A stretch of DNA of 64,000 nucleotides from the NCBI GenBank assembly GCA_037176885.1, contig JAWWNJ010000118.1:434001-498000 (forward strand), read 5' to 3'. Positions 10,734 through 21,551 of this stretch are shown one piece after another. Source of the DNA: Favolaschia claudopus (taxonomy: Eukaryota > Basidiomycota > Agaricomycetes > Agaricales > Mycenaceae). Positions within the stretch are counted from its first letter, which is position 1. Each line of letters begins with the position of its first letter. The position numbers were made by a program, and so were the translations under genes. Under the pieces are notes generated by a model that saw nothing but the letters and a program-made list of their open reading frames with translations, searched no databases and was not told the DNA's origin.

Positions 10734-10795
10734 TGTAATGCCGGTGCCCGGCTTACAGAAGAGGGGGAGCTTGCGTGAATTCCGTGTAGTGCTGC
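10734..10795 (+). repeat. Dispersed GCCGG-hairpin motif, copy 1
   Basis: TGTAATGCCGGTGCCCGGCT, where GCCGG and CCGGC form a small hairpin, is followed by TACAG and GGGGGAGCTTGCG. The same arrangement recurs at 45905-45960 and 46668-46715, always in the same orientation. The element it belongs to is unknown. Confidence 0.65.
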
Positions 10796-11103
10796 CGCAA
10801 GGTGGAGGCCCTCGGAGGCGAGGTGACCTCACCTTGACTCCATTACTTTGTATGGTAATCGAGGTGATGGCGCCTCGATACTATTCTCGGAGACATCATC
10901 TTTTTGTTACGCAAACACGCGTGGACAGTCTGTGACACTCGCGTCGCGGTTTACTTTCTGCTCCTAATTTGACCCTCTCTCGCATTCAATGTGCTGGAAT
11001 TCCGATGAAATATTGTGTAACACTCTTAAGGAAGACAAATCTACGCGTTATAGTGCATTTATTGAGCTCAATGGATGCATATTTGTTGATTTTGACTTGC
11101 ATG

Positions 11104-11633
11104 CAGTGTTCCTCCTAAGGGTTAAGCCTTAGAATGAATTAACCCTTAATTTCAAGTTAATGCTAAGGCTTAACATGGAAGGTGGATCCATCTTAACCCT
11201 TAATTAAGCCTTACCTTGGATTACGTCACCTTCTCGGCTACGTTCGGCAGGTTCGGCAGCTGGGTTGGCAGCTGCCCAAAGGCCCGCGGCACTAAAAGGA
11301 ATTCTCAATGGCAGTGTCCAGCAGGTTCTGTTGATTCTGCTTATCTCCTGAAGCGCGTCGGAACATGGGTAAAGCCCTCAGCTTGACTACCTGCATTGCT
11401 CCTGGCGGAGCAATTTCAGTCCACAAACATCAAGTCAGCCAAAACTCAGCTGGAGCAAGCATAAGAAGCAAAACCGCTTTGGAACTCCCCCAAAAAATCC
11501 ATCTAAAAAGCCCGGAAAAATTGTATTTTTCATCCTAAGGCCCCTTAATATGGAGCCCTTAATAACCTTATTAAGGCCTTTAAGGCCTTAGCCTTCGGAG
11601 GTGCCCTTAATAAGGCCTTAAGAAGGAACACTG
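11104..11633. mobile_element. hAT-type MITE, 530 bp
   Basis: The ends are inverted: CAGTGTTCCTCCTAAGG on the left and CAGTGTTCCTTCTTAAGG read inward from the right. A perfect 8-bp target duplication CTTGCATG flanks it (11096-11103 and 11634-11641). CAGTG ends and 8-bp duplications are hallmarks of the hAT superfamily. Both sides contain runs built from CCTTA, TTAAGG and GCCTTA words. No transposase frame is present, so it depended on a hAT enzyme elsewhere. Confidence 0.92.
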
Positions 11634-11653
11634 CTTGCATGTAGAATTGAGAG

Positions 11654-12050
11654 ACAGGGGTTGGATGGCACAGCGGTAACCATCCCCTAAGGTTGACCAC
11701 GCGCACATTGCCAAGGTCGCAGGTTCGAATCCTGCAGCCCCCACCCTCGGAGAAACAATTTAGACACTCCGAGATTCCGCCGCGCCGATTTCGGCTGACC
11801 AACCTCATGACCACACTGGCACGTGATCGCCCCCACGATCGTGTCACTCACGCCAAGCGGTAGTGCGGCACCGACAACCCCGTTTGGAGAAACACAGCCC
11901 CTCGTTGCGGGAATCATTGCAGAGAGTTTGAAGGATCAAGGGCAGCCGAATGATTACCAATTAGTGATACAGTCAATGTACTGCTAGACTCCGACATGGG
12001 CCGATAAACGGCCCGCAGTGAGGATAATGGAATATTGATTGATTGATTGA
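11654..12050 (+). mobile_element. Full-length tRNA-derived SINE
   Basis: The head contains a polymerase III A box TGGCACAGCGG (11666-11676) and a perfect B box GGTTCGAATCC (11722-11732). A tRNA-unrelated body follows and the 3' end is a short GATT repeat. A 14-15-bp target duplication, ATGTAGAATTGAGAG, flanks it (11639-11653 and 12050-12064). The same head recurs at 35813-36088 and the same tail at 44931-45040, so this is a dispersed family of about 400 bp. A LINE must supply reverse transcriptase; the tail may mimic that LINE's 3' end. The left target copy overlaps the hAT MITE's own duplication. Confidence 0.92.
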
Positions 12051-12064
12051 TGTAGAATTGAGAG

Positions 12065-13274
12065 GACTTTTCAAATGTTCTGGGCTCGAAATTAGTCTCA
12101 AAAAAGTGTGTTCTGTACTGTTGAATTAAAAAATGTGCTTTTACCGCTCATTCCATGCAACTGGTCCCCGTAAACTCATCTGTGAGTAAGTTGATCACTT
12201 GCTCACAATCTTACCGAAACGGGGAAGGGTTGCTCAGCATTTGTGTCTACATATAACTTCAGCAATTATAGTAGCTCTATGTAGCATTTTAAGCCATGAT
12301 AGCCGTGTATCATTCAATCTATACTGCTCTTTTCCTATAAAACACATTAATCATATGTAGCTCAATCATGAGTCCCAAACAACTTTTCGCTTCGCAAAAG
12401 CGATACATTCTATATTGTGTAGCATATTAGACCCCTTTCCCCACTCTACAGGGCCTCAATGAACAAAACGATGTAGAAAGAGTGAAGTTCGAGTCCGTGC
12501 GACAGAGAATTTCCAAATATGGATGACCTCGGCCGTCACCTTGAGGCAAGGTGATGTCACCTCAAGGCGGGACGAATGAGATGATGGTGGTCCACGAAAG
12601 AGAAAGGTCCGGAACTGGTCGGCTCCTCTCTGCCGCTGTCACAAAACGGCACACTGTCTTCCCAGGCTCAGTAGTTTACCGCGCGACAGCTGTCAGGAGG
12701 GTCGGGTTATTATGTAAACGATTATTTCGAAATCGAAAGAGTTTCCCACACGCCATTTCCGCTATATTCAAGCGGCAGCATTGATTCTGCCTGAATTCTC
12801 TACAAGATATAGTCTGGGTAAGCTATATTAATACCCCTGTTAATTTAGAATGCTCAATTTTGGCTGAGGAGAGTGCTAACCTCAACCTTTGCCCTGGTTT
12901 GCAGCCAACCGGCATTAACCGAACCAATTTTGATGTCGGCCCTTTCTCTACCTTTTTCGTTCGTTCAAGCGCGTAGGCGAATGAGCAAAGGTCAAGATTA
13001 TGGTGGGTGGTCTCAAATTTAAATGACGCGCTATAAGCTGCATCGACGTGCCGTGTTTTTGATGATTAGGTAATAAGCCGACCCTCCAACCGGCGATCAA
13101 AGGATGTTGACAGACCACAACACACCGCAGGTACGAGGACTCTTGTGTTGTTCCGTCTGTTTCCAAGAGGACTAGGCTCAGACAGTGTTTCCATTTTTGT
13201 TCAATTGCTTCGTTCGGTTCGGGTCGGAGACAGCCACATAGGTGTGGGTGTGGGGAGCACGCCGCGGTGGCAAA
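12065..13274. other. Interval without a recognised gene
   Basis: Short frames only. AAGGTGATGTCACCTCAAGG near 12551 echoes CGAGGTGACCTCACCTTG near 10820, a weak palindromic likeness. No domain, TIR or LTR was found. Confidence 0.45.
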
Positions 13275-13276
13275 TA

Positions 13277-13763
13277 CTGTAGCCTTGTGTATGGGTGAAA
13301 CGTAACGCGTCACGCAGACTCCGTTTCGTTTCAACCGTTTACGCGAAACGCAGGGCTGGTTTCAATGAAAGGTGCGTGACACAGAAATGACAAAAAATCC
13401 AATTTTGCTGCTGAATTTATTTTTGCTGTTCGAATTTTCTTCTGGATTCCAAAGCAATGCTCCTGGCTGAATTTCTAGCCTGTATTTTACAGTGGGACGG
13501 TCGGGGGACTGACAAATTTGCCTTTGAATCCTAGCTTCAAGTTAATTTTTACCAGATAAGAAGGTCCTGGCAGTCATTGTAAGCTCGAAATCAATATTTA
13601 CCTCGAGAACTGTCGTTTCTAGCCACTATTTTGAAGCTGTTTCTTGCAGCCGTTTTCAAAGTTTTTGAGGTTGTCACGCGTAACTACCAGGTCGTTTCTG
13701 GTTTCACGCCTTGCGTTTCAGGTCACGCTCGAAAGTCCGTTTCACCCATACACAAGGCTACAG
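13277..13763. mobile_element. Tc1/mariner-type MITE, 487 bp
   Basis: A 26-bp perfect inverted repeat starts CTGTAGCCTTGTGTATGGG on both ends and the element is flanked by TA on each side (13275-13276, 13764-13765). There is no transposase. Inside are words such as GTAACGCGTCACGC and GTCACGCGTAAC, another inverted pair. TA duplication and size fit a Tc1/mariner-derived MITE. Confidence 0.88.
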
Positions 13764-14049
13764 TATGGCATACTAGTACTTGAACCGCTGGCGCCGTTAC
13801 CCAAGCGTAAATACATATCATAGTCAGCCGTATCTATCAAGTAATGAAGATTATCCTTGTTTGAGCCGAACGCAGGACACATATAAGCTCCCGAATAAAG
13901 TACTTCATGAAAATGAAGTCCGTTTCCTTCGGTTCCTCATATACAAGACATCCGTCCCACATCGTATTCGGCTTCCAGGTGCTGGGCTTGAGCATATGTA
14001 TGCTGTAGAGAATTGCACTGAGGAAGTAGAACCCCCTGACTTTCCCATA

Positions 14050-14330
14050 GCTGGACCATGAAATTCACGATTCACTGAATTTTGCAGTGAAATTATGTTC
14101 ATGGGGTTCCAGATTCACATGGCCCAGTCCACAGAGTTGGTAGAGGGTCCCGTCAACTACATGAATTTCATATTGGGATGCAATGAATGAAAGTTGGGGA
14201 TTTTATGCCATTGAACCCGTGTATGAACTCCATGAAATTCACTTGAAGAGTACGTGATTCCACGATCTTCATGGGGCTAAAGGTGCCTCGACCAAGGTAC
14301 ATCATTCAGGTCACCAGTACTGGACACACA
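14050..14330. mobile_element. GTGAAATTCAC-family repeat, copy 2
   Basis: Contains CATGAAATTCACGATTCAC, GTGAAATTATG and CATGAAATTCACTTGAAG and ends in AAGGTACATCATTCAGGTCA and CAGTACTGG, as copy 1 does at 5950-5990. Ends are not sharply defined. Confidence 0.55.
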
Positions 14331-15479
14331 GAAGCTATGGTGGGGTGACTTCATGTCGCACCGGAATTTTTAGAATTTCGACTGAAACCCAGCCAGATCA
14401 ACTCGAAATACCCAAGAGTGGGTGTTTTCCGGAATTTTGGACCGTGGGAACTTTTTGATGGGAAATGGCCAAATTTTTTCCCGAGAAACAGGTTTTCAAG
14501 GGGCGTTGGGGTAGAGCTTTAGAGATCTCAAGTGGCTCCTATGAGCTTATTTTGGACCCCAATACTCAAATCACTACTCATTGGTGGAATATTGGGTATT
14601 GATGGGCCATCAAATCGACCCCCAACAGAGCCATTTCGGATCAATTTCCGCTTTAGGATGGCCAAATTTGTGGTCAAAATCACGAAATTCAACAGGGAAT
14701 AAATCTGCTCCATACAATCTCTTCTACTCTTCAAAAGGAAGCCATTTATGCAATATCAAGAAATTTGGGTGACTGTCACACAAGTTATTAGCGTCACAAT
14801 GCCGACCATAAAACTTTGTCCACGAAGTCACGTCCCCCCACCATACTTTCAAATTCTCAATGGTGAAAAGTATTGTATAACTGAGTACCATAAACAAATA
14901 CATAAGTATTAGTGTTCGAACTAGAGTAATAGTCAATGAATATAACGATGTTGAATGTATAAGAGGTTGGTACTTGCGCCAAGCAAGAAGATTTTTATGT
15001 ATTTTTGCCAAGGGGTATTCAATCTTAAAATTTTCTATACAACGTCGGAAAAGTGATTGAAGACCCTTCTGACCCCTCCCTGGCTACGTAATGCTGATGT
15101 AAGCCTGCCTAATACAGTAATTTATTGACAGTTTTCTTACGATCCGAGGATACTTTTGCTCGAAAGTGCCTGTTTTGGGAATATTTTGCCGCCAAAAACC
15201 CATAGCAAAATGATTCCTTGGTTTTCTTGCGTCTTTCTGGCAGAAGACTTCCTGCATCTGGCTTGGGTCGGGGAACTCGGCGGACGGTTAGTATTATGTA
15301 ATATATTACATTTTTTTCCTTTTTTTTTTCCTCGACCCTCCCCAAACGTGTTTTTGAAGCATTCTGCAACTTTGTCCAAAAAGTGAAATAAGAGGTCCGG
15401 GACCCACCCTCCCTGCCAAGGCGGTGTCTCGGCTTTTGCCGGTGAACACCCCTTGATTTTTGCCTTGGTTTTCATACAC
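14331..15479. other. Interval without a recognised gene
   Basis: AT-rich sequence with short overlapping frames on both strands. A T-run near 15309-15330 and pyrimidine-rich stretches are present. No domain was recognised. Confidence 0.45.
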
Positions 15480-15670
15480 TCTTGGAGTGAAATTCATGTG
15501 CTTTTGGAGGCAATCTGAGCATAGTGAAACTGAATTCACTTAAACCTGGATGGTATCCACTGCAAAACTATGTGAAAAAACATGATGGAATGTTCCACTC
15601 ACATAGTCGGACCCAGTGAAAATTTCTAGGTGAAATTCACAAGCTCTCAGTGGAATTCATGGCATTCTCC
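15480..15670. repeat. GTGAAATTCAC-family repeat, partial copy 3
   Basis: Contains GAGTGAAATTCATG, CTGAATTCACTT, GTGAAATTCACAAG and GTGGAATTCATGG with the spacing seen in copies 1 and 2, but lacks the CAGTACTGG end. Confidence 0.45.
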
Positions 15671-17175
15671 TGTGACTTTCCCCACAAGATTGGATGGAAA
15701 AACTAAGGGAAAGTCAGGGGACTCTACGACCACAGTGTTGTCAGGGGCACTTCGAAGTTCGAAAAAATATCACGTGGCCGGTGAAGGAGTGACCAAATTA
15801 TCGGTTACTTTTTGTAACACTTGGTGCGTTTTGGCCGTTTCTACGGTTGGCCGTGGAACCTTGGTGTGCTTTCTGGGGGTTTGGGAGCCTAGCTGTCAGG
15901 GGAACCCCTGTTCTGCGCAGCGTGACGCAAAGGGACTTGGGCACTTCTTTGGTTTCTGAGGTTGTTCTGAGGTCTCTGTGAGTGAGGCTTCCGGATGAGC
16001 ACTAACCCACAAACACAGGGAACACAGAGACCGGACAGGCGGGAATCCGAGAAGACGACTCCCCCAACCCAAAGAGATTTCGTTAGATGGAACATTAGAT
16101 TAGAGAATCATGATGGGACGTGGTGCAAAGGTAGAACACAGATACTCCGAGACAATGAAGATGTAAAAATTGAACGTAGCCACTTAACCAAGTTGGCTTG
16201 TGAATATGAGGGTTCATACCATTCAAACGTCCAAAAAGAACGAGAGCGATAAAGGTAACGGGAATTGTATAAAGACTCGCACAGTCGAGCCGGCCCAGGA
16301 ATCAGGAAGCGGATGAGCATATCACGACAAAGGTTGAGTAGAGAGATTTGAGGGAATGTCAAACCCGTAGTAACAAGTCAGACGAGGACAATTTAGCAAA
16401 ATTCGAAGCGGTTGCACGGCAGGGCAGAGATCTAGGATACGAGCAAGAAATCTAGAATAACCAAGAGAGGGTAAGAGTTGATAAAATACAGAGGTAAATG
16501 GCGAGGGACCGAAATTTGTTTTGAATTCAGCCCCGACGCGTTGAAATAACGAGCTCGAGAAAGTAAGCGCCGTTGTCGCGAACACACACTGACATATACC
16601 CTTTGAACAGTACTGAGAAACAGGGATGGGACTATGTAAAGTGCCCTGTTCAAGGTGAGAACTTCCGGGAGAGCCAAATTTACGACACAATGGAGATGCG
16701 AAACTTGAGCTATGAAAATTCATGACTTCTGCGAGAATAGCTCCCTATAGTAATTGAACCAGGTGCAGGCACGAAGACATAGCACACCGTCAAAGCGAAC
16801 GGTTACAATCCCAGATTAGCGAATACAGAATCAAAACCGTTGAATTGAGAGAAAATATGGGCTAAATGTTCAATTTGGGAAGCCAAATCGGCTGAAATGA
16901 ACGATTCGACACCGAACTGGACAAGTAGATTGTCGGGTGAGCCATAAGATGAACATGAAGCAAGGAAAAGGTGACAGAAAGCAAGTTTCACAAAGAAGGG
17001 CGGAGACTCAACAATTCGGCTTCACTCGAAGAGGAAAATGCAAACAGTACTAGTATACGCACCAGCGTGCTTTAGCAAGGAGATCAATGTCAAACAGACA
17101 GAAATATGAATAGTACGTAGCAGTGAGGGCAAAAGTATACCCGGATATAAAAACGAGTCACAGCGGCATAAAGCT
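15671..17175. other. Non-coding interval
   Basis: Purine-rich on the plus strand with only short frames. No LTR, TIR or domain was recognised. Together with 17778-18210 and 21552-22980 it may be the body of one large non-coding repeat, but its ends could not be defined. Confidence 0.4.
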
Positions 17176-17777
17176 AGTGTTGCCGCGGCTCGGCTTCGGC
17201 TAGCTCGGCTCGGCTTTTGATGGCTCCAGAGCCATCACCGCAAAAAAGCCGAGCCGAGGCTATTTTTGACGGCTGGCTTACGTGGCTTGCGGCTCATCCA
17301 CGGCTCCACAACGGCTCAGCAAGCTTTTCACAAAGGTGCAATATCAGGACTGTATATCGACCGCACAACATAGGAATAGCATACAGACACCCATTCTAGT
17401 GTTTTAAGAATACTCACAGGCTCTCTTGACGCTGTCGACACTGGCGGGCCACGTTGCTCACTAAATCTTTATTAAATTTATTTTTAAATACATTTTCTCA
17501 TGCTGACGAAAACACTACAAATGATGCGCAGCCGTGAAATATGAAGGTGAAGGGCATTGGGGATTGCAAATGTGTATTTAAACAGCATTTGCAGCCTTGG
17601 GCAGTGGGTGCGCAGGCTGAGCAAAATTGTGGTCGAGCTGCGGCTGAGCCGGGCTCAAGCCGGCTTGAGCCTGAGCCGAGCCACGTGGAGCCGCCCTAGT
17701 AACGGCTGGCTCAGCTCAGCTTAAAATAGCTCAGCTCGGTCGGCTAGCCGGAGCCGAGTCGAGCCGCGGGCAACACT
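17176..17777. mobile_element. hAT-like TIR element, about 600 bp
   Basis: The left end reads AGTGTTGCCGCGGCTCGGCT. Reading inward from the right gives AGTGTTGCCCGCGGCTCG. Both sides are packed with CGGCTC, GAGCCG and GGCTCAGC words in both orientations. The flanks CATAAAGC and TTGAAAGC resemble a worn 8-bp duplication. AGTGTTGCC ends and 8-bp duplications suggest hAT, but the TIR is imperfect and there is no coding capacity. Confidence 0.65.
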
Positions 17778-18115
17778 TTTGAAAGCGAGCTGCATATCGA
17801 TACTCAGCCTCAAAGGCAGGGAGGCATACCAATCGAACGTGCAGAAGTGTGACGTTTAGCATAGTAACAAATGGAGGCATCGCAGGGGCGCTGAGGCACG
17901 AAACAGAGATGAAAGCAATGGAGCATTGAAAGAAATCAATACTCGCTTCGTAGCGCCCATGAACAGAGCATAACACAGCGGCATACCGGCACGCCGAAAA
18001 TGAAATTCAAGCCGGGAAATTCAGCAAACAGGCTGCAGCGGCGTTCAACATAGCATGCAAACGCAGGGATTGACAGCGGTTGACGGGTCGCACGGGCCAG
18101 CTGCAGAGCATGCGA

Positions 18116-18210
18116 GGCAGGTACAAACCAGCATACAAGCGAAATAATTTGTCGCAGCGGCCCGAAGGCATGCAAACGGAATGGGCATAGCAGCGGTGTA
18201 CAGACCAGCA
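18116..18210. repeat. Tandem repeat, left part (about 85-bp unit)
   Basis: A unit containing ACCAGCATAC, AGCGAAATAA, TTGTCGCAGCGGC and GGCATGC(A/G)AACGGAATGG. The array resumes at 21552 on the other side of the copia element, so the element landed in the middle of the array. Confidence 0.7.
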
Positions 18211-18448
18211 TGTTGGATTTTTGCCGGTAATGATGCCGAGATCAAATACGATGAATAGGTTTGCAATCACACTATGGTTAGATAGAATGTGTGTTAGGGG
18301 CAAACAGATGCCCTACACTGTAGATTCAGGCTGGTATTTATACTACAGTAGGTATTCTAGCTAATTCTACTAGGTTCTGCAAATGTGAGTCAAAAGAATA
18401 TTCTAGAGAGTTCTCGAGGAGGTGCGTCACAGCCTCAGATTTCCAACA
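18211..18448 (-). repeat. 3' LTR of the copia element
   Basis: 238 bp. On the plus strand it reads TGTTGGATTTTTGCC to CAGATTTCCAACA. It matches the split 5' LTR with only a few differences, and provides the unbroken reference that shows where the Tc1 element inserted. Confidence 0.92.
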
Positions 18449-18459
18449 CTCCCCCTTGA
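18449..18459 (-). other. Polypurine tract of the copia element
   Basis: On the minus strand TCAAGGGGGAG directly precedes the TGTTGG of the 3' LTR. Confidence 0.75.
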
Positions 18460-18879
18460 CGCAACATCCGAGCCTCTATCAAATCCAGCTCCCCCTGGAC
18501 CTCACAACCGTGTCTAGACTCCCGAGTTGGCACAGTACACAGTGCTATGCAGCCATCATGGCACAGAGGACCATCTCCTCGCACCGGCTCGCACGTCCCC
18601 CATCAGACGGCATCACGCCTAACAGTTTCGCAGGACCTGCACGCTCGTAATCGTTACACATCGGAGTTTTCGGGGGTTGGAAAGATAAGCAAGGTAAATT
18701 GTGGGGATAGTGGAAAGGCGGATCAATGAAGGCGGAAAAGTAAATGTCGATTAAAAATGGGTTATAGCGTAGGAGGGCGGCGAGGAAGGAATAAACGAAT
18801 TAGATCTCAAAAGCGAAGTCCCTCATTGAGATCGTCGGCTTCGTCGTATTCTGCCTCGCTGTCGGCGGGTGAGCAACTG

Positions 18880-19000
18880 CCGCGACAGTATTGCTAGTGC
18901 GCGGTGATGGGGAATCACGCGAGAGGTGTCCGCGGCCGCCGCAGTTGAAACATTCAACGGGCTGCCTGCCTTTGGAAAAGGGACACGGCTGATTTCTGCT
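18880..19000 (-). pseudogene. Gag zinc-knuckle region, last Cys lost
   Basis: The minus strand reads PVECFNCGGRGHLSRDSPS. This is the CCHC knuckle pattern CX2CX4HX4C of retroviral-type Gag, with the final Cys replaced by Ser (TCC in place of TGC). Knuckles bind the element's RNA, so this change should weaken packaging. The region is separated from the Gag N-terminus by frameshifts. Confidence 0.7.
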
Positions 19001-19054
19001 TAGCGGGGGTAACTGCGGTTGCGAGTCACCAGAGCGGCAGACTTTGCTTCGGGG

Positions 19055-19643
19055 TCATTCTGACCACGACGACGGGCCTCCATCAAAATGGCGGTGTGAA
19101 TTTTGGTTGGTTTCTTCAGCAGCTCGGCATCGAGTGCGGCTGATGAGACCCAAGCCAATCGTCCGGCATGGACGTGAGAAGGGCGAGGGAGGAAAACGGG
19201 GGTCGGCGAGGGGATAGCCGTAGGTGCGGAGTTTCCTCGGCATGGCTCTTCATAGAACGCAAATGCTCTTGAATGTCGGTGTCGCCCGTGGCGCGAGTGG
19301 AGAAGAGCTGACGGATGGCAATAATGACACCAATGCCGCCGTCGGTCTCGTAGTTCTCCTTGAGCGTCGTCCAGGCCTCGAGCGCAGTTTTGGCGTTGCG
19401 CACATCAACAATGATGTGTGGAGCTACGCGAGTACGGATCTGCGTGAGAGCGCGGCGATCAGCTTTCTTCCATGCCGCATCTGGCGGTGATTTTATCAAT
19501 CGGCAAACCTTGGCGGCAGCGTACGGCTGGATATGATCATCCAGTCCCATGTCGTTGAGTACGTCCTCAATTTGGACGGCCCACGAGGCATAGTTCTCGA
19601 CACCGGTAAGAGGGTCGAGGGAGAGTCGGTAGGAAGATGACAT
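19055..19643 (-). pseudogene. Ty1/copia Gag (UBN2-type), frameshifted
   Basis: The ATG at 19641-19643 starts a frame reading LDPLTGVENYASWAVQIEDV, then a helical Gag core with KTALEAWTTLKENYETDGG and HLRSM. This is the copia Gag layout (UBN2 and related families), which forms the virus-like particle. From about 19240 the continuing homology alternates between frames: PRKLRTYGYPLADPRF in one, ALLTSMPDDWLG in the other. At least two frameshifts are therefore present. The leader of about 70 bp to the LTR does not show the GGTTATGGGCCC primer site seen in the TRIM. Confidence 0.8.
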
Positions 19644-19712
19644 GATGGGATGGGATAGAGAGGAGCGAGTAGCGTAGCCGGGTTTATCGGAGGCGATTCC
19701 GAGATCTGTTTG

Positions 19713-19775
19713 TGTTGGTTTTTTGCCGGTAATGATGCCGAGATCAAATACGATGATAGGTTTGCAATCACACTA
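19713..19775 (-). repeat. 5' LTR of the copia element, first piece
   Basis: Corresponds to the first 65 bp (plus-strand sense) of the intact LTR at 18211. It stops at the TA where the Tc1 element inserted; the remainder is at 21378-21551. Confidence 0.9.
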
Positions 19776-21375
19776 CACTGACTCGGAAAGTGTATCGGAT
19801 CACCGGGTTCTAAAACTTTGGGCAGTTACTGAGGTTGGAGTGTGAGAGGAGTTTCTAAAGTAGATAGTGTATGAAGTACCTTACCATGTACCCTTTCTAC
19901 ACATATAAGCTTGAGGTCCAATTCTGCGGTGTTGTGGCAAGAGAGTGTGATCATCGCGCACACGTGATCCAATTGTTTTTCCCTGTTTGACGGCTGTCAC
20001 ATTGTTTAATCCGAACCACCACAACGACGCTCTAAACTCCGCTTTCTCTGCATACAACTCATTCTCTACATCATGTGCGACACCTCTGCCACGAAGAAAT
20101 CAGCTATTGTCGCGCTGAAGGAGGCTGGCTGGTCGAATCGGGACGTGGCAGAAAAGGAAAATGTTGCGCCCTCTACCGTCTCCAGAATCAATGCCCGCTA
20201 CAGACCAACCCACAATTTTGACGCGAAAACTCCCAGGCAAGGTCGCCACGTAAAATGGACGAGCGGGACATCCGTAAAGCACTCAGATTGCTGTCTTCAG
20301 GCAAAGCCAAGAATGCTTCGGACTTGCAGAGGAAATATTTCCCCCATTTGCACGTCGATACAATCCCGCGCTGCCTCAGAGAACAAGGTTTGAACGCCTA
20401 TGTGCGTCAATCTCGACCCTTGTTGACACCAGCCCACCGGAGGAAGCGAAAAGAATGGGCAGAACAGCATTGTTATTGGACACCAGAGGATTGGCGGGCG
20501 GTGATATCCTCAGATGAGTCAAAATTTAATATCATTGGGTCGGATGGGCGGCAGGTGGTGTTGGAGGGAGCCAGGGCAAGCAAGCGACCCCCGATATACC
20601 AAGAAGAAAGTCAAACACGCGCGGCGGAGTGTGATGGTGTGGGGGTGTATTACCCGATATGGTGTCGGACAACTTCACCGGATCGACGGAATCATTGACC
20701 GCTTCGGTTACACCGACATCCTGGCCGAAAACCTCCCGCGGACCCTCGACAAGCATGATTTGGATCGCTCGACCGTCTATTTTCAGCAGGATGGCGATTT
20801 CAAAGCATCGCTCCAAGCATGCCTTGGGGTGGCTCGAGCTTGAAGGCTTCGATGTTCTTCCCTGGGCGCCAAATTCACCGGATATGAACATCATTGAGAA
20901 TCTTTGGGATCATCTGGAGACCATGGTGCGCACTAGGACCCACTGCCGAAGAACAAGGAGGAATTATGGGCCGCTTTGAAGGAAGAGTGGGAAAAAATTG
21001 ATCTGGCATATATCGACAAGTTATATGACAACTTGCCTACTCGGGTGCGGGATTTGTTGAAGGCAAATGGTGGGGAGACCCGTTACTAGTGGCTGGTATG
21101 GTTATTTCCACCAACGATGCCTTGAACGAGCGGTTCTGACTTCAATTTCCTAAACCGGCCAAAACCAAAATTATGATTGGATCACCCATCATCACCAAAC
21201 TGGCCATCCAGCGCCGAATTTTCAGTTTGCTTGCCTCGATATTTTACATGTATATATTACACCTCATTACTATCTGTTTTGCGTGCATAAAAACTCGGGA
21301 AGACTCCTACGCTCTAGCGCGCGAGCAACATCTTTCTCACGAGTGACGTGATCCGATATTATTTCCGAGTCAGTG
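19776..21375 (+). mobile_element. Tc1/mariner element nested in the copia 5' LTR
   Basis: 1,600 bp, flanked by TA (19774-19775 and 21376-21377). Both ends begin CACTGACTCGGAAA and continue with ATCGGATCAC after a mismatched 4-bp block, so the TIRs are about 28 bp. The interior carries one plus-strand transposase gene with several frameshifts. Removing the element and one TA restores an LTR matching 18211-18448, which fixes both boundaries. Confidence 0.95.
20073..21089 (+). pseudogene. Tc1/mariner transposase (DD34E), frameshifted
   Basis: The product would be about 340 residues. In order: an N-terminal helix-turn-helix (AIVALKEAGWSNRDVAEKEN, then VAPSTVSRIN), a second DNA-binding part with LTPAHRRKRKEWA, and the DDE core. 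The catalytic residues are all visible: first Asp in SSDESKFN, second Asp in QQDGD, and Glu in PDMNIIENLW, with 34 residues between the last two. The enzyme would cut and join at TA. The reading frame shifts at about 20242, 20550, 20790 and 20940, none with splice signals. The last frame ends KANGGETRY before a TAG. The gene is therefore dead, unless some shifts are sequencing errors. Confidence 0.9.
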
Positions 21376-21377
21376 TA

Positions 21378-21551
21378 TGGTTAGATAGAATGTGTGTTAG
21401 GGCAAACAGATGCCCTACACTGTAGATTCAGGCTGGTATTTATACTACAGTAAGGTATTCTAGCTAATTCTACTAGGTTCTGCAAATGTGAGTCAAAAGA
21501 ATATTCTAGAGAGTTCGCGAGGAGGTGGGTCACAGCCTCAGATTTCCAACA
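21378..21551 (-). repeat. 5' LTR of the copia element, second piece
   Basis: Continues the LTR interrupted at 19775 and ends CAGATTTCCAACA, followed by the target copy CAGCA. Near-identical to 18275-18448. Confidence 0.9.

Larger units (their letters stand above)
18211..21551 (-). mobile_element. Non-autonomous, gag-only Ty1/copia element (split)
   Basis: In minus orientation the element has LTRs of about 238 bp, TGTTGGAAATCTG to AATCCAACA, and is flanked by the 5-bp duplication CAGCA (18206-18210 and 21552-21556). A polypurine tract (AAGGGGGAG) precedes the 3' LTR. Only a gag region of about 1.26 kb lies inside; protease, integrase, reverse transcriptase and RNase H are missing. The 5' LTR is interrupted by a 1.6-kb Tc1/mariner element. 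Without that insertion the element is about 1.74 kb, so it looks like a gag-retaining deletion derivative mobilised in trans. Confidence 0.9.

Noticed and set aside
11659..11745. tRNA gene at the SINE head
   Set aside because: A and B boxes are present but the sequence continues into a repeated body with a target duplication, and the acceptor and anticodon stems do not form cleanly.
12948..13334. 128-residue minus-strand frame
   Set aside because: It runs into the MITE at 13277 and through its TIR; no domain and no coding bias.
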